Part shown: positions 47,755 through 59,244 of the stretch, in pieces | How the letters are laid out: each line of letters begins with the position of its first letter | Numbering within the stretch: position 1 is the stretch's first letter | DNA from: Ophioderma brevispina | Taxonomy: Eukaryota > Echinodermata > Ophiuroidea > Amphilepidida > Ophiodermatidae | NCBI GenBank assembly: GCA_023653785.1 | Contig: JAMKCH010049355.1 | Coordinates: forward strand, 1 to 64,000 | Direction: 5' to 3' | Length of the DNA: 64,000 nucleotides | Position numbers and translations under genes: made by a program | The notes under the pieces: model-generated | The model's input: the letters and a program-made list of their open reading frames with translations, nothing else | Databases searched by the model: none | What the model was told of the DNA's origin: nothing

Positions 47755-48745
47755 TATTCAAAAAATAAAAAAAGTAAAAAAAAACTCTATGATTAATTTT
47801 AATTTACATAAAAAAATATTTGACAAAAAATTGTTATAAATAGCTTCCAAACTATAAAATGACATTATTTGCTTGACAACTTGCATGACCAAAATGCTTT
47901 TTGTGTATTTGGCAGTGTTGGCAGTATGCACTAGTTGTACAATGTTGCACTACACGGAAACGTCTGATTGTATAATAATATTCCGTGGGCCCACAATCAC
48001 ATACTGTCTATCTGACATTTTTTACTTTTTTTGAAGATATTTTGCATATGTACTTTAAAGTTATGGTCTATACATGCACAAAGTTACAATCTTAAGAAAT
48101 AACCTATTATACGAATATTAATTAAGAATTTTGATAAATAAGCTCAAAAACTGCATATTGCTATTTCACATACTGTCGTTGTTTTTTTTCATTTACACAT
48201 AATTCTCTAGGCGTATAATTAAGCGCTGTTCGTAAACAAGCTGTTTCGCTTTTTCACATACAGATCTATGTCTCGTGCGTGAACATTATATTACGTGTTT
48301 CACATACAGATCTATCTGACTCATTGAAATATAACGGTGAAATTAGCTTTGTTGCAAAAATACGACTTTTTTTGCATTTCACATACAGACTATGACTTTG
48401 TAGCTTTAATATAGGAATACAATTGCACTTTCAAAACTCAGCATGGTTAAAACTTAAACATTCCAGAAGTTTTCTTCATAAATGGCAAAATTAAAAAGTA
48501 AATTGTAATGTTTAATTCCATAGTACACCAAACATGAAATTTCCCGGAAGAATTTCATCAACAAATGGCGATTTTTCGCGAAAACGGCCTTTCGTCAGAT
48601 ACAGTATGTGATGTGGGCGAACCAATTATTGAGAAGTAGCTGAAATTCCAACTTGAGCACATGGAAGTGTGATTATTGCATAAAATAATTATATCAATTA
48701 AAATTAATCATAGAGTTTTTTTTTACTTTTTTTAATTCTGAATTT
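47755..48745. mobile_element. 1-kb AT-rich TIR element with repeated CACATACAG motifs
   Basis: AAACTCTATGATTAATTTTA at 47783-47802 is matched in reverse complement at 48696-48715, and pairing continues into the A-rich/T-rich ends. Inside, TTCACATACAGATCTAT or close variants occur near 47997, 48164, 48253, 48298 and 48378, with an inverted one near 48593. Confidence 0.65.
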
Positions 48746-49021
48746 TTAATGTAATTTTTTAGCAGCACCTCTAGGAAGTCTCATTAGTTAGAGACCTTGA
48801 AATTAAAACAATACTGATAGTATGTTTCATTACAACAGTTTATTTATAAGAAAGGAGTCCATTTCAATAAGTTTTTGGTTTATGTAGACACAAAGCCAGC
48901 GACCATGTTCATTTTAGAGTGCATCATCACTCGTTCTGATTCTCTTCGACGAAGACATCTGCTTGGATTTACTTATTACCAATAAATTATCTTCTATCTT
49001 GTTAGGTTAATTAAAAGGCCG

Positions 49022-49365
49022 ACTACTCCAGAGTTTTCTGAGGAGGGCGCCTCAATTTTCAAACAAATCGTGTTTTTGCATGAACCTATGTTGTATGAAA
49101 TATGCTAAGCTCAAATCGAAGTGATTCATATAGAAAAGCAAATCTGTGTTATAAATGAACGGATCCCGGAATTTGTGTTCTACCACAGTGTCAGATGGCA
49201 CTGTATACTGACAAAATGTTTTACGGACATGAAAACGAAAAATGTGATAACCTACAACTTTGGAATTCAGCATTTTAGGGGACTTCTTTAGTTCTAGATG
49301 GCTATTTTCCAATTAATACTAGAAAATTATTGTCAAAATATCTGAGTCAGCTTTAACCGCTTGAT
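49022..49365 (+). repeat. Dispersed repeat, copy 1 of a pair
   Basis: 'ttttcaaacaaat', 'aactttggaattc', 'gcattttagg' and 'tttagttctag' occur in the same order at 61150-61415. Both copies lack coding content. Confidence 0.6.
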
Positions 49366-49463
49366 TGTTGGTTTTTTTCCCACAGCAGGGCTTGATGGGA
49401 ATGGCAATAGCGGTGGCGCTGTTCTAGGAAGTGCGGGACTTCTTTCCTTTTTTTTTTCTTTTT

Positions 49464-49685
49464 TTTAGTGGTGCTGGAATTGCCCTTTCAAAGAAATGAC
49501 ATTTTCCTGGAAGAAAGAGTTAGATCTGTATTAAGCAGAGCTGTATCTAGACACTCACCACCTGGTAACTCCATGCAGACAGATGGACTCGTCTCCGATA
49601 GTTGCCATCTATACTGGGATTTTCATTACATTGCTCTTCTGATAATTTTATTTTTGATCTGTAGCTGTAGCAGTCTAATTAATGT
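49464..49685 (+). CDS. Candidate exon with a hydrophobic segment, unproven
   Basis: A long T-rich acceptor (TTTTTTTTTCTTTTTTTAG) ends near 49468. It is followed by a frame with an amphipathic stretch (FLEERVRSVLSRAVSRHS) and a likely membrane helix (IALLIILFLICS). A second acceptor-like site lies at about 49385. No donor, homologue or neighbouring exon was found; it could be a chance frame. Confidence 0.2.
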
Positions 49686-51447
49686 GAATTCAGGGGGGTT
49701 CATGTTCTTCTGTATACGAGTGTTAGTGGATCTGGAGTATCTAGAGCCTGGCGAGTTATGTTTTTCAAAAAACATATGAACTAGCAAGACCAAAAAAGTC
49801 AAGATCGGAAGAGCTACAAAGTTTGAGAGAGAGAGTTATTGATTGTAACCGCGGGGAAGTACCCCTAGAAAAAAAAATCAAGTAATTAAGCAAGAAACTG
49901 AAAGGAGGGCAAAGCATACAGTTCAGTTAAGGATCATAGGGATAGATATGGGCATGCTCAGAATCAGAAACCTTAAAAAAAAAACCATGCAGAACTGCAA
50001 GCAGATTGTAATTTTGAATCCCCTTTTTTACCATTGCTCCCAAATTCTGAAGTGCAATTGGGATACTTTGGATGCAATTTTTGTACAATTTAGTGGGACT
50101 GTTTGTAATGATGCATATGTTTATCTTTGGCACAGCCACTGGCTTGAAATACTCTGGGGGTTTAGTAATTAAAGGTGGCATGAGAGATTTCACATACTCG
50201 TATTTTTCACACCTCATTTGTGGCGAGTGAATGAGTGTTATTGAAATTATGCTGTTATATAGCCCCATTTTTCTGATTAAACTTTTAAAAAAATATTATT
50301 TCTCAATTTTATTTGAGAAAGTTTCTCACGGGAAAAGACTGTTATTATTAAAAAAGAGAGAAAAGGGAATACCCCTATTTGTTTTGCTAAAGTGCAACCT
50401 GTTTAGATTGCACAATAGGGGAAGTGGGGAATTCCCCACGGATGCTAAAACTAGAAACCTTGTTATGTTTTGAGATCGAAACATTGTAAGATCAGGGAAT
50501 TTCCCCCACAAGTTATTTAGATGAAGTGATGTAATTCGGGGATGAATTCCGATTGGTCATCTAGTGTAACGGTTATGTTTATGAATTGAATGAGGTAATG
50601 ATTATTGTGAGAAAGGGGAATCTATCTGGAGTAGTTAAATACTATCACATGGAAGGACTCTTGTCAAGCATCCACTACTTAACAAGTAGCTAGAAGATAG
50701 TTAGTTTTTATCGCATTAAGGAGCAGACATCAAGTACCTAGTGCCAGGATATATAATTCCAGTGAGCAGAGTTGCTGTAATTATTCTACTGTCATTTGAG
50801 CCGAACGTGCTGGGAATAAAATAGGATTCACAAATGTGGACAGAGAAATGTGGTGAATTAGTTGGACTGATATACTGTGGAGTTATTATCGTCGAGGGAC
50901 TTAAACATTAACCTTTGGTCGTCTTGAACGGGGAACAAGATTACCTTCAGGACTGAGAAAGATTCCCTTGGAATATAATACCTGAGGAGTTTGTATGAAC
51001 TTGTGCGCGTCATTTTGAAATCTTCGCTGTGAGGACATATCATCGTTGAACTGCAACGCTTCGTGTGGACAATAGTGGACATTCTTGAGGACAATAAGTA
51101 TCAGTTATATAAATTGTGTGTAATTGTGTGATTTGATTTATGTAATTTTGTTTTGGACATACCAAATCCTTGAACCAAATCAAGTAAAGATCATTAAAAC
51201 TGTTTATTATGTATAATTTAGATCATTTGTGCACAAGGCTCATTTATTAGTGTTTGAAAGGTATTTCTGACCTTAGACGCCTACAAGACGTCATAACAAT
51301 GCCCACTTGATCGAACCCACCCCAGGTTTTTAAAGTTGAAGTAAACCCTAAATCCTGGGGTGGGTTCGGTCATTAAATTCGGCTGGGTTCGGTGTGAAAA
51401 TAGGTGTAAATAAACACCGCTTTTAAATATATGTTAGTTTAGTTAAT
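49686..51447. other. Intergenic, LTR-like signals but no pair
   Basis: A purine run (AGGGGAAGTGGGG at about 50417), TATATAAT near 50749 and AATAAA near 50816 are spaced as in an LTR. No matching second LTR or clear TG...CA ends are visible in this window. Confidence 0.3.
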
Positions 51448-52130
51448 TAAACCAAAGTTTTAAATCTTGTTTTGCCTCCGCTAAGTAAGGGTGGCTGCAT
51501 TCACTTCACACTCAGCAATACTGCTGTGTGAGGATTTATTGGAGCTAAAGATAATTAACTGCAGGCCCGTAGCCAGGAATTTATGTGGGGGGGGGGCGGA
51601 CGTGGGTGCGGATTTGCCAGAAGTGGACCTTTTGCGTACCAACAAACCAATTTTTTCAGCTCGCTGCGCTCGCCGGTTTACCCTGGGGGGGCTGGGGGGT
51701 TAACATGACATCATCATAGCGTTAAAAAAACAGTATAATAATACCAACAATGCGTAATTCAGTAGTATTAACCGCTGCTTATTCATTCATATACCATACA
51801 GCACAATCCCTTACAACAACAAAATTTAGGCAAGCGACAAACTTTAACATCACAAAGCGGACCTTCAAAATGACAAAGCGGACCTTCAACATCAAAAACC
51901 GGACCTTTGTCATTTTTTTGGGGGGGAAAAAAAAAAAAAAAAAAAACCCCCCCCCCCCCCCCCCCCCCCGCACCCCCCTGGCTACGGCCCTGATTGACTG
52001 CATGCCCTTCCTGATGGTAATCCACAGTTTTCAGCGGCAGGCCTAGCCTTTGGGCAATCACACCCACCATGCAAGGCAGCATGTGCTGGATGGCCGCCAT
52101 TAGCTCTCTGCCATGATGCCCCTTGTAGGT
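51448..52130 (+). repeat. Dispersed repeat copy interrupted by a MITE
   Basis: 'ctgctgtgtgaggatttatt', 'ggagc' and the 'atgcccttcctga' block match 52560-52860. The match breaks exactly at the insertion of 51562-51992. Confidence 0.75.
51562..51992 (+). mobile_element. hAT-like MITE (CAGGCCCGTAGCCAGG ends) with 8-base target duplication
   Basis: The left end CAGGCCCGTAGCCAGG and right end CCTGGCTACGGCCCTG are inverted repeats. The flanks ATTAACTG (51554-51561) and ATTGACTG (51993-52000) are the duplicated target, one mismatch apart. The interior has T7-G7-A20-C23 at 51913-51969. An empty site is seen in the paralogous repeat near 52690. Confidence 0.8.
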
Positions 52131-52559
52131 AGATCTTCTTTTTCATTCTACCAGGGTAATCAGCTATCGTCCACATAGATTTCCTTAGAAACCCAATGCG
52201 GTGACGGTTTAGCCGCTGAAAACTCGGCCCTGGGACAAGTAGTACTGGTTACCGGGATACCAGTAGCAGGAAACCTGATCTGACATAATGTATAATACAA
52301 TGTGTTGTTTGAACTCGTCAAACAACTTTCAGGGGTGTGGACTTACTTTTTGGGATGTGGTTATGTTATTTTGAAGTACCACAGTGACTGTCAGAATTGT
52401 CCAGAGTCATTTGTCCTGCACATGGAAGTGGATGCTGATTGGCTTGTTTAGTATGCTGGCCTCCTCTTTGGTGAATCACACATAAGACTACCAATAGGCT
52501 TCACCACTTTTACGCAGCTATTTATGGCACACACGTTGCCTACCATCTGAACAATTCCG

Positions 52560-52900
52560 ACAGCAACTAGTAGTAGTAGTAGTAAACCAGAGTTTTAAAT
52601 CTGGTTTTGTTCCCGCTAACAGGGTTGGCCGGATTCACCTCACATTCACAGCAATACTGCTGTGTGAGGATTTATTGGAGCAAAAGATAGTTGACCAGAT
52701 GCCCTTCCTGACGTCAATGTGCTGAATGGCCGCCATTAGCTCTCCAGAGCCGACACCCTTGTAGGTAGATCTTCTTTTTAGTTCTACTAGGGTAACCAGC
52801 TACCCTCATCGGATTTTCCTTAGAAACCTGATGGGGGTGACGGTTTAGCCATGGACAACCTGGCCCTGGGACAGGTAGTACTGGTTACCAGAGTAGCAGG
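52560..52900 (+). repeat. Dispersed repeat copy, uninterrupted
   Basis: Begins with AGTAGTAGTAGTAG, then the GGATTCACCTCACATTC block, 'ctgctgtgtgaggatttatt' and 'gatgcccttcctgac', and continues to 'ctggttacca'. Relatives are at 39856 and 51448. Confidence 0.7.
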
Positions 52901-53211
52901 CCCTCAAAGAAAACCTGTCCTGACCTTTATCTGTATTTCATGAATTTTGTGTATCGACTTGGAAGTGTTGAGACACACAAAATGTAATGGAGTTTAATTA
53001 TACTTATGATAGATGGCAATTTCAACAAAATTAAAAATGGCAACAAATTCTGTGCCTGAAAATAACGGCTTACTAGTATACCAGTGAGAGATAGTGTCAT
53101 GGAAGAACATGTACCTCTGCCTTTGTGAAATTGGAATTTAAAACATAACATTTTATTTTAAAGAACTGCAACATTCCATTCCATGATCAGGCATAATAAG
53201 TAAGACCTTGG

Positions 53212-53412
53212 TTAAGGTTTGTTCATACTTCACTGCACCTGCGTTGCGTTGGCAGAACTGCAGTTGCTACCCATAATACTGCATCGCAGTACCGCAATAA
53301 AGTTAAATTAATTTTAACTTGATCTGCAGTGAGTTGCGTTGTGTTGCGGCAGAAAATTATCTTTATATTGGCAATGCAACGCACAGTGCAGTGAGGTATG
53401 AACGGACATTTA
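53212..53412. mobile_element. MITE, TTAAGG...GTTCATACTTCACTGCA family
   Basis: The left end TTAAGGTTTGTTCATACTTC and right end GTATGAACGGACATTTAGAG are inverted repeats. The interior is rich in GCAGT/GTTGCG words. Relative at 54472-54798. Confidence 0.7.
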
Positions 53413-54471
53413 GAGTGGTAGAAGAAATACATGACAGGGATCATAGCTGTTTGAAAGTCTCATTCATTATGACAAAACAAAAATAAAACAAAAATTATCA
53501 ATGGCGACACAGTTTTGACAACTGATTTTGATTATGTTCCACTAACTACATCCTGTCTAAATTTTACAAAATTTCATTGCAGGCAAATATAATTTTTCAT
53601 AAAAATAAAGTTTTACACTTCTTTCTCTGGAAAATGGACATATAGAGTGAGTGCACTATAACATAGGTGTAGCTCTTGCATGTCCCTACTTATATACCAG
53701 TTGTCAAAATTGTGTCGCCACTGCTTAGAATTGTTCTAAAAATAAGAGACAATTTGCATGGGGTCAAATAACTGTGAGGTGAGGTGATTGTATACGGGCT
53801 GAGACAAATATACCTGAAGAGATACAAAGCAAAGCTCTTATCAATTGTTAACAGCTCAACCATATCAAATTAGGTGCACCAAGACCTTTCCCTGTGAATA
53901 GCTCAGATTGTAAGCATGATATTGTGCACCATGACTTGTACAGTTTGATTTGTGATCACTGGATGGAATTGTGAAATCAGAATACTGTGCGAGACGTACA
54001 CATGAATGTTAAGACTTGCTGTGAAACCCTTCAGATATATTTCTCTCATAATATAGGAAGTAGGGCTTGTTTACACTTACATAATACTAAAATATAGTCA
54101 AAATTTGTCTTTTGGTACAGCTATAGTCTGCACAGTTAATTCTAGGACAGATTCGAGCATGTGCCCTTGCTAACCGCATCATTCAGAAAGAATATCCCAC
54201 CTGTAATACATTGTGTGATTGGTTAAAGTCCACACTGCATTTCTGCATATTTCACTGTTTAGTTACACAGGGTGTGCATACAGATTGTCCAAGAATTACT
54301 TCTGCTGATTCTATGTGAAACTTGTGTAGTCCATTGTGCAGTAAGTCATGCAGGTCATCGCTTGTTTGAGTTTGTGGTTTTCAGTGTTAGCACAGAACCA
54401 AGAACAGCGATTTTTATGTTATCTTCTATTTCAAATATTTTTCTTCCAATCTCTCTGTCTCTTAAGGTCCG
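53413..54471. other. Intergenic, no gene recognised
   Basis: No repeat or coding evidence of note. Confidence 0.3.
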
Positions 54472-54798
54472 TTCATACTTCACTGCATTGCAGTGCAGTG
54501 CTGCAATGCAGCCTACCAAAATTGTCACTGCAATCACTTGAGTATTGCAACGCAATGCAGTACTGCAACGAAGTTAAAATTATTTTAACTGGCGATGCAG
54601 CAAGAGCAGTGGGCTACAGTCAGTGTTGCAGTATGCCAAATTTCCGCAAGTTTACTGCAACGTACTGCAACCCGTGACCTGCAGTAACCTGGGTTGACCT
54701 GCAGTAAATCGATTAGGAGTGCAGCGGAAGTGACGGAACATTGCAGTAAATTTACTGCACAGCAATGCAGTGCAGTGGAAGTATGAACGGCCCTTTAG
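54472..54798. mobile_element. MITE, GTTCATACTTCACTGCA family, GCAGT-rich
   Basis: The left end TTAAGGTCCGTTCATACTTC and right end GAAGTATGAACGGCCCTTTA are inverted repeats. Inside, GCAGT, TGCAA and CTGCAGT words recur dozens of times on both strands. Confidence 0.75.
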
Positions 54799-55571
54799 GG
54801 AAAAAAGTTGAACTATCAATTGTTACAATTAAACAGAGGTATTACAAGACCTGTAATAGCAGGAGTTAAGCAGCAGGGCATCAACCCCGCGGCCATAAGG
54901 TCCATTCTTATTATGGGCATTGGTTAAATAAATACACTGTTTGAAAAGTGCAGCATACAATAATGAACTGTGTATCTGTAAGGTGACACCATGGCACGCT
55001 GACTGACACGTTTACGACTTCAACAACCTTTACAATAGAGCTCAATAGGGGGCATGCGTTTTTTTCCTCCCTAGGTGCCGAATTGGAAACGTGTGAGCAC
55101 AACGGAACACCCATAATGAATAGTGCCTGTACAATAAAGGCCATAAAAACGTCATGCTTGTTTCGTCTCCGGGATGACAGCGACTTTGTGATGTGTCTTT
55201 GCATTCTCTTGCTCATGTTTCAATGTCATTAGTATTGCACATATTGTATATATGATCTAAACTACTTTGTAGTCTTTATACCTTTGGTTCATAGCTTATA
55301 CTCTGTATTGTTTATGAACGTACTGAATGTCAGAAACTACTTTGCCAAAGTAATGTTATGGTATTAGTTTATTTTTTATAAGATGGCAATCAGAGGTTTG
55401 AGTAGTCCCCCTGTAATTGGTCGCAAGTGAGTGAGCCTTCTCTTGATGTACTTACAGTCCAGAAGAAAATATTAAATATTACTGTTCTGATTGCTATCTG
55501 CTTGGAAAGCGAGACACTTTCCTGACCTAACACCTATAAATGAGTAATGTATCGCTCCTCTACCCAACCCA
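54799..55571. other. Intergenic, one unassigned 101-codon frame
   Basis: A minus-strand frame at 54911-55216 encodes a basic N-terminus and a short hydrophobic stretch, but has no splice context, homologue or motif I recognise. It is probably not a gene. Confidence 0.3.
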
Positions 55572-55646
55572 GGCTTGATAGCTCAGTTGGAAGAGCTGCG
55601 TTCTAAGTAATATGGAGGTCGCTGGATCAAATCCTGGTCCAGGCCA
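55572..55646 (+). tRNA. tRNA-like sequence, probably a tRNA pseudogene or SINE head
   Basis: 75 bases of tRNA length with a good A box (TAGCTCAGTTGG) and B box (GGATCAAATCC); a T run follows at about 55654. The D and T arms can pair and the acceptor mostly pairs, but the anticodon stem (GCGTT against ATATG) does not, so a working tRNA is unlikely. Confidence 0.5.
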
Positions 55647-55788
55647 CATGGGTTTTTTTTTTTCAACACCGTGTATGGCGCTGGCCATCTCTAATGGAAA
55701 GATTCGTATATTCATCCTGGTCTCCCTGGAGAACTTAAATTTTGTGCTTTGATATGGAACCAGTGGTATTCTCTGCCACTACTCTTTT

Positions 55789-56415
55789 TTAAAGGAAATA
55801 TGTCATGGAGTCGAATATTTGGAAAATTTGGTCTGGATGGAAAGCTTAAGTAACAAGGATTTACTATATAAATCACAATAAGTTGAAAATGTCCACTTTG
55901 TTGAGTATTTGTCCCGTTTAATTTCCCGCCAATAGCTTACTCGAAAAACGATTCCGACCAATCACCGCTGCAAATGGTGACTCAAAGTGATGACCATCCA
56001 TAATTTAACTCGTTGTGGACCATCATATCGGCATTGTTTCACCTTCAATAATAATTAACACAACGAAAAATGGAAACAAAATATGGTCATTCTGTAACTT
56101 TTTTTCTAATTTTATATATACTTTCATAAAATCCCCTCAATATACCGTGTCATCAATAAATTCGAGTCAACACGATGTTTTGGCCATCCCTTTGACGTCA
56201 CTATTGGGCGCATTTGATCAATGAAGCCAGTGCAAAAAATGCGGCGCCACCGTTTTTTCTTCGTATTCAAAAAAGCAAAAATTAAAATTGCCTCTATTTT
56301 TTTATTTTATAACATCAAATTGTATTATTTTTTCGGGAATTTGTGATGTCTGGTACATATATTTTAGAAGTAATCAACTGAGCTTCGACAAAAAGCTTTA
56401 CATATTTCCTTTAAA
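55789..56415 (+). mobile_element. TIR element with TTTAAAGGAAATATGT ends, uninterrupted copy
   Basis: The left end TTTAAAGGAAATATGTCA and right end ACATATTTCCTTTAAA are inverted repeats. The body is collinear with the two halves at 44090-44341 and 44834-45235. No transposase frame. Confidence 0.75.
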
Positions 56416-57299
56416 GTGCTCCTTTGCTGGCTAAACGCTATGCCTGCTTTAACTTCAAACTTGATAGGGTGATGAGTAAGGTGCCACTATCAAGGTTAGC
56501 TTTTGGCTGCATCATTTGCATTTCATGAATTTTATTAGCTTATTTGCATATTTTTCAGACTTTTTGTGTGTTTACCATTTTCAATGCACTTCAGGCTACA
56601 AACAGTTTCTCTCCAGTGCTTTTTGTTCTCTTTCTTACCATCATGCACTTTTTTATCATAAAGCAAGTGTTCGCGCAACCAGCGACCCGTGTGGTTCGAG
56701 AACCCGCCTTGTTTGGAAATTGGGGGTGCTAATCAGAAAAAGTGCTATTATTGTTTTAATTGAATATGGTTTGATTTCTCATCTCATGCTAAAGTGTCTG
56801 CATAGTGCAATAGGCTGTTAATATTATGGTATGCCATACTTTTCAAGCAGTCCCAACCTAACTTGTGCAGACTTCTGTGCAGATGGGCAAACATAGGTCT
56901 ATCTGGGATCTATCCTTTCATGTTTCTTTAAGTTATTACCAGTTGAAACCTATATTTATTATCTGTGGATTCGGTCATTGCTTATGTTCAAATATGTCAC
57001 CTTGTAATCAGAAACTAGCTTTCAGGGACAAGGTTGTTAGCAAGGTGTAAACTGAAGTCCGGGGTGATCCCAGGGTGAGTTCACTTTTTGCATTGCCTGT
57101 GTATTATATTGTGACCGTGAACTGGATTGGATTGGTATTGAAGATGTATTTCGTTACCAGTGATCATGTTTTGTTTTTCACTATGCTTTTTTATATAATA
57201 TAGAATATTTTTAAAATATAGGCGGGATTTTCTGAATATTATATACAACCTAATCAAAATTCATCTTGAATTACACAATTACATCTAAAACGTGTTTTA
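56416..57299. other. Intergenic with a TIR-element fragment
   Basis: 'aaaaagtgctattattgtttt' near 56738 is the end of the 12090-type element without its partner. No gene is supported. Confidence 0.35.
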
Positions 57300-57828
57300 A
57301 AGGCAAAACAGCACATTTTTAAAAAAAAAAAAACCAAATTTCAACAATTTGTTATCATTTGTGCATATTAGTGAGTTGTTGTAATTGATAGTAAACTATA
57401 CCGTGAATGGTTAAGCTCAAAAGGTTGTATTAAACATAAAAGAAGCATTTTGTAATTAGAACCGGGAATCCCTGATGTAATTTAAAGTTGACAGGAGTGA
57501 CAGGAGGAGGAGATTTTTTTAGGATAAATTTCTCTCAAATTTAACAGGATCGGTGTAGACAACCTACAGAGAATGTTTCATTAGGTTTATTGGACAAACA
57601 GGTGCAAAAGAAACTGCAAACCAGGTTTTGAAATTGGCTGCTATAGTAATCGTCCCCATAGAAAACATGCTTTCAATTTCTGTCGACAGAAATTACTAAA
57701 TCATCATCTTATCACATTCGGCTTATTCACTTCGGGTGTGATCTAATACATTGGTAAGCAATCCAAATATGCAAAAAAACAGGGTTTGGCAAAAATTGGG
57801 GGCACTTTCAGGAAATCTCCTCATGTCT

Positions 57829-57951
57829 CTTTAACAGCAGAACTGGAAACTCCAAATTTCTGTCTGTCCATTGTAAAAATAGTGCCACCTCACGAAAATG
57901 ACCTCTAACTTGACTTGCCTGAATCATCCAAACAACAAATGGATGATTGTA
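57829..57951 (+). repeat. 123-base exact direct repeat, first copy
   Basis: From CTTTAACAGCAGAACTGG to ATGGATGATTGTA, identical to 58135-58257 (offset 306). It is followed by an A run of about 20. Confidence 0.9.
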
Positions 57952-58134
57952 AAAAAAAAAAAAAAAAAAAATATGTTTTCTATTGAAATATAAGCATATA
58001 CAAATGACCTTTTGTTTTCATTTTAAGTTATTTCTATAGCCAAATAAAATGTAGGGAACCTATTGCATGTCTAATCTAAATGAAACCACTGCATATCACA
58101 GAAAATATGGACGACTTGAAATCTCTCGTTGCAC

Positions 58135-58257
58135 CTTTAACAGCAGAACTGGAAACTCCAAATTTCTGTCTGTCCATTGTAAAAATAGTGCCACCTCACG
58201 AAAATGACCTCTAACTTGACTTGCCTGAATCATCCAAACAACAAATGGATGATTGTA
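58135..58257 (+). repeat. 123-base exact direct repeat, second copy
   Basis: Between the copies lie the A run and the 3' half of an AGGTGCAACGAGAGATTT MITE (about 57971-58138, ending ATCTCTCGTTGCACCTTTAA). After the second copy the host element resumes. Confidence 0.9.
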
Positions 58258-58540
58258 GACACCTACATGGCGCTATTTCCCGGTATTTCATTTTGGAAGG
58301 ACGTTTCCAGCATCTACTGAATTATTTGTCGGGAACGGATCCGATATCAATTTTCCTAATTACAAAAATCCTTTCTTTTGTGATATATAGACATGTTCGA
58401 GCTTTACCATTCCCAGGTATAGTTTACAAGGCAATTAGCAATACAACTGTGCAATTTTTTTTTGAAAATTGGGGGGGGGGTGACTCTTAAAAAAGTGCTA
58501 TTATTGTTTTAAGTAAACATTATGAATGTGCAAAAGAAAC

Positions 58541-58885
58541 TTAAATGGGCATTTCGTGATCCACAGCCTCGTCCCCCGACTTACCTAAAAGATTTTGAGA
58601 TTTTTATATCATCTGAACCGTTAGCTTTAGTAATCCACGTATGCCCAATCTTACGTGCAAATTCGGTCGCATCTGTAAGAAATTCACAATTTTGTATTTT
58701 CTGTCCGTAAATGGACAGAAATTACAGCACAGTAGCCTATGGGACCGTGGGAAACGAGCAATTGCTCATAACACAAAACCACAAGATCGGGATCAGCTCA
58801 AATTTTGGGAATAAGCTTTTCTCAAGCATATCCAGTGATCAGTGAATAAAACAGAAGGTGCTGAAATCACGAAATGCACCTTTAA
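58541..58885 (+). mobile_element. MITE, second family, best preserved copy
   Basis: The left end TTAAATGGGCATTTCGTGAT and right end ATCACGAAATGCACCTTTAA are inverted repeats with TTAA at both ends; about 345 bases. The body has the 'ttctgtccgtaaatggacag' palindrome. Relatives are at 6954, 38181 and 43010. Confidence 0.8.
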
Positions 58886-59244
58886 GTAAAAAAAGACAAG
58901 TATGATACGGGGTGTAAGGCACACCAAATTTCCTTCTATACCCCTAAGGGCTGAACTTTATTGTATAAATTTAAAGACATTGTATTGTACATGTGTGAGT
59001 GTATGGCTGATGTTATAATACAAATGATGCCCCGGTATAAAATGAGTATTATTTCTCAAGATAAGGACTTGTTTAAATTATTTGTGTCATTTGTAATCTT
59101 TATAGCTTCACTGTTTGCTAAGTATATGGTATCCATTTCCATTGGTCACTGAGAAAAGAAACTAAGGTTACATTTTTATTCATTTTCAAGAAAATGGGCA
59201 ACTTTTATTAGTTGAACAAGATGATTATGGGCGTGGTGTTAATA

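Larger units (their letters stand above)
57300..58520. mobile_element. Diverged relative of the 12090 TIR element, with internal duplication
   Basis: The left end ACAGCACATTTTTAAAAAAA and right end AAAAAAGTGCTATTATTG mirror each other. Blocks 'aatgacctctaacttgactt', 'ggcgctatttcccggtatt' and 'aattacaaaa' follow the order of 12090-12660. The body is interrupted at 57952-58257. Confidence 0.65.

Noticed and set aside
50400..51200. Solo LTR or LTR retroelement
   Set aside because: TATA-like and AATAAA signals are suitably spaced, but there is no second copy, no clear terminal dinucleotides and no target duplication.
54911..55216. 101-codon protein gene on the minus strand
   Set aside because: No domain, splice context or homologous phrase is recognisable; length alone is within chance for this window.
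55572..55646. Functional tRNA gene
   Set aside because: The anticodon stem has essentially no pairing.
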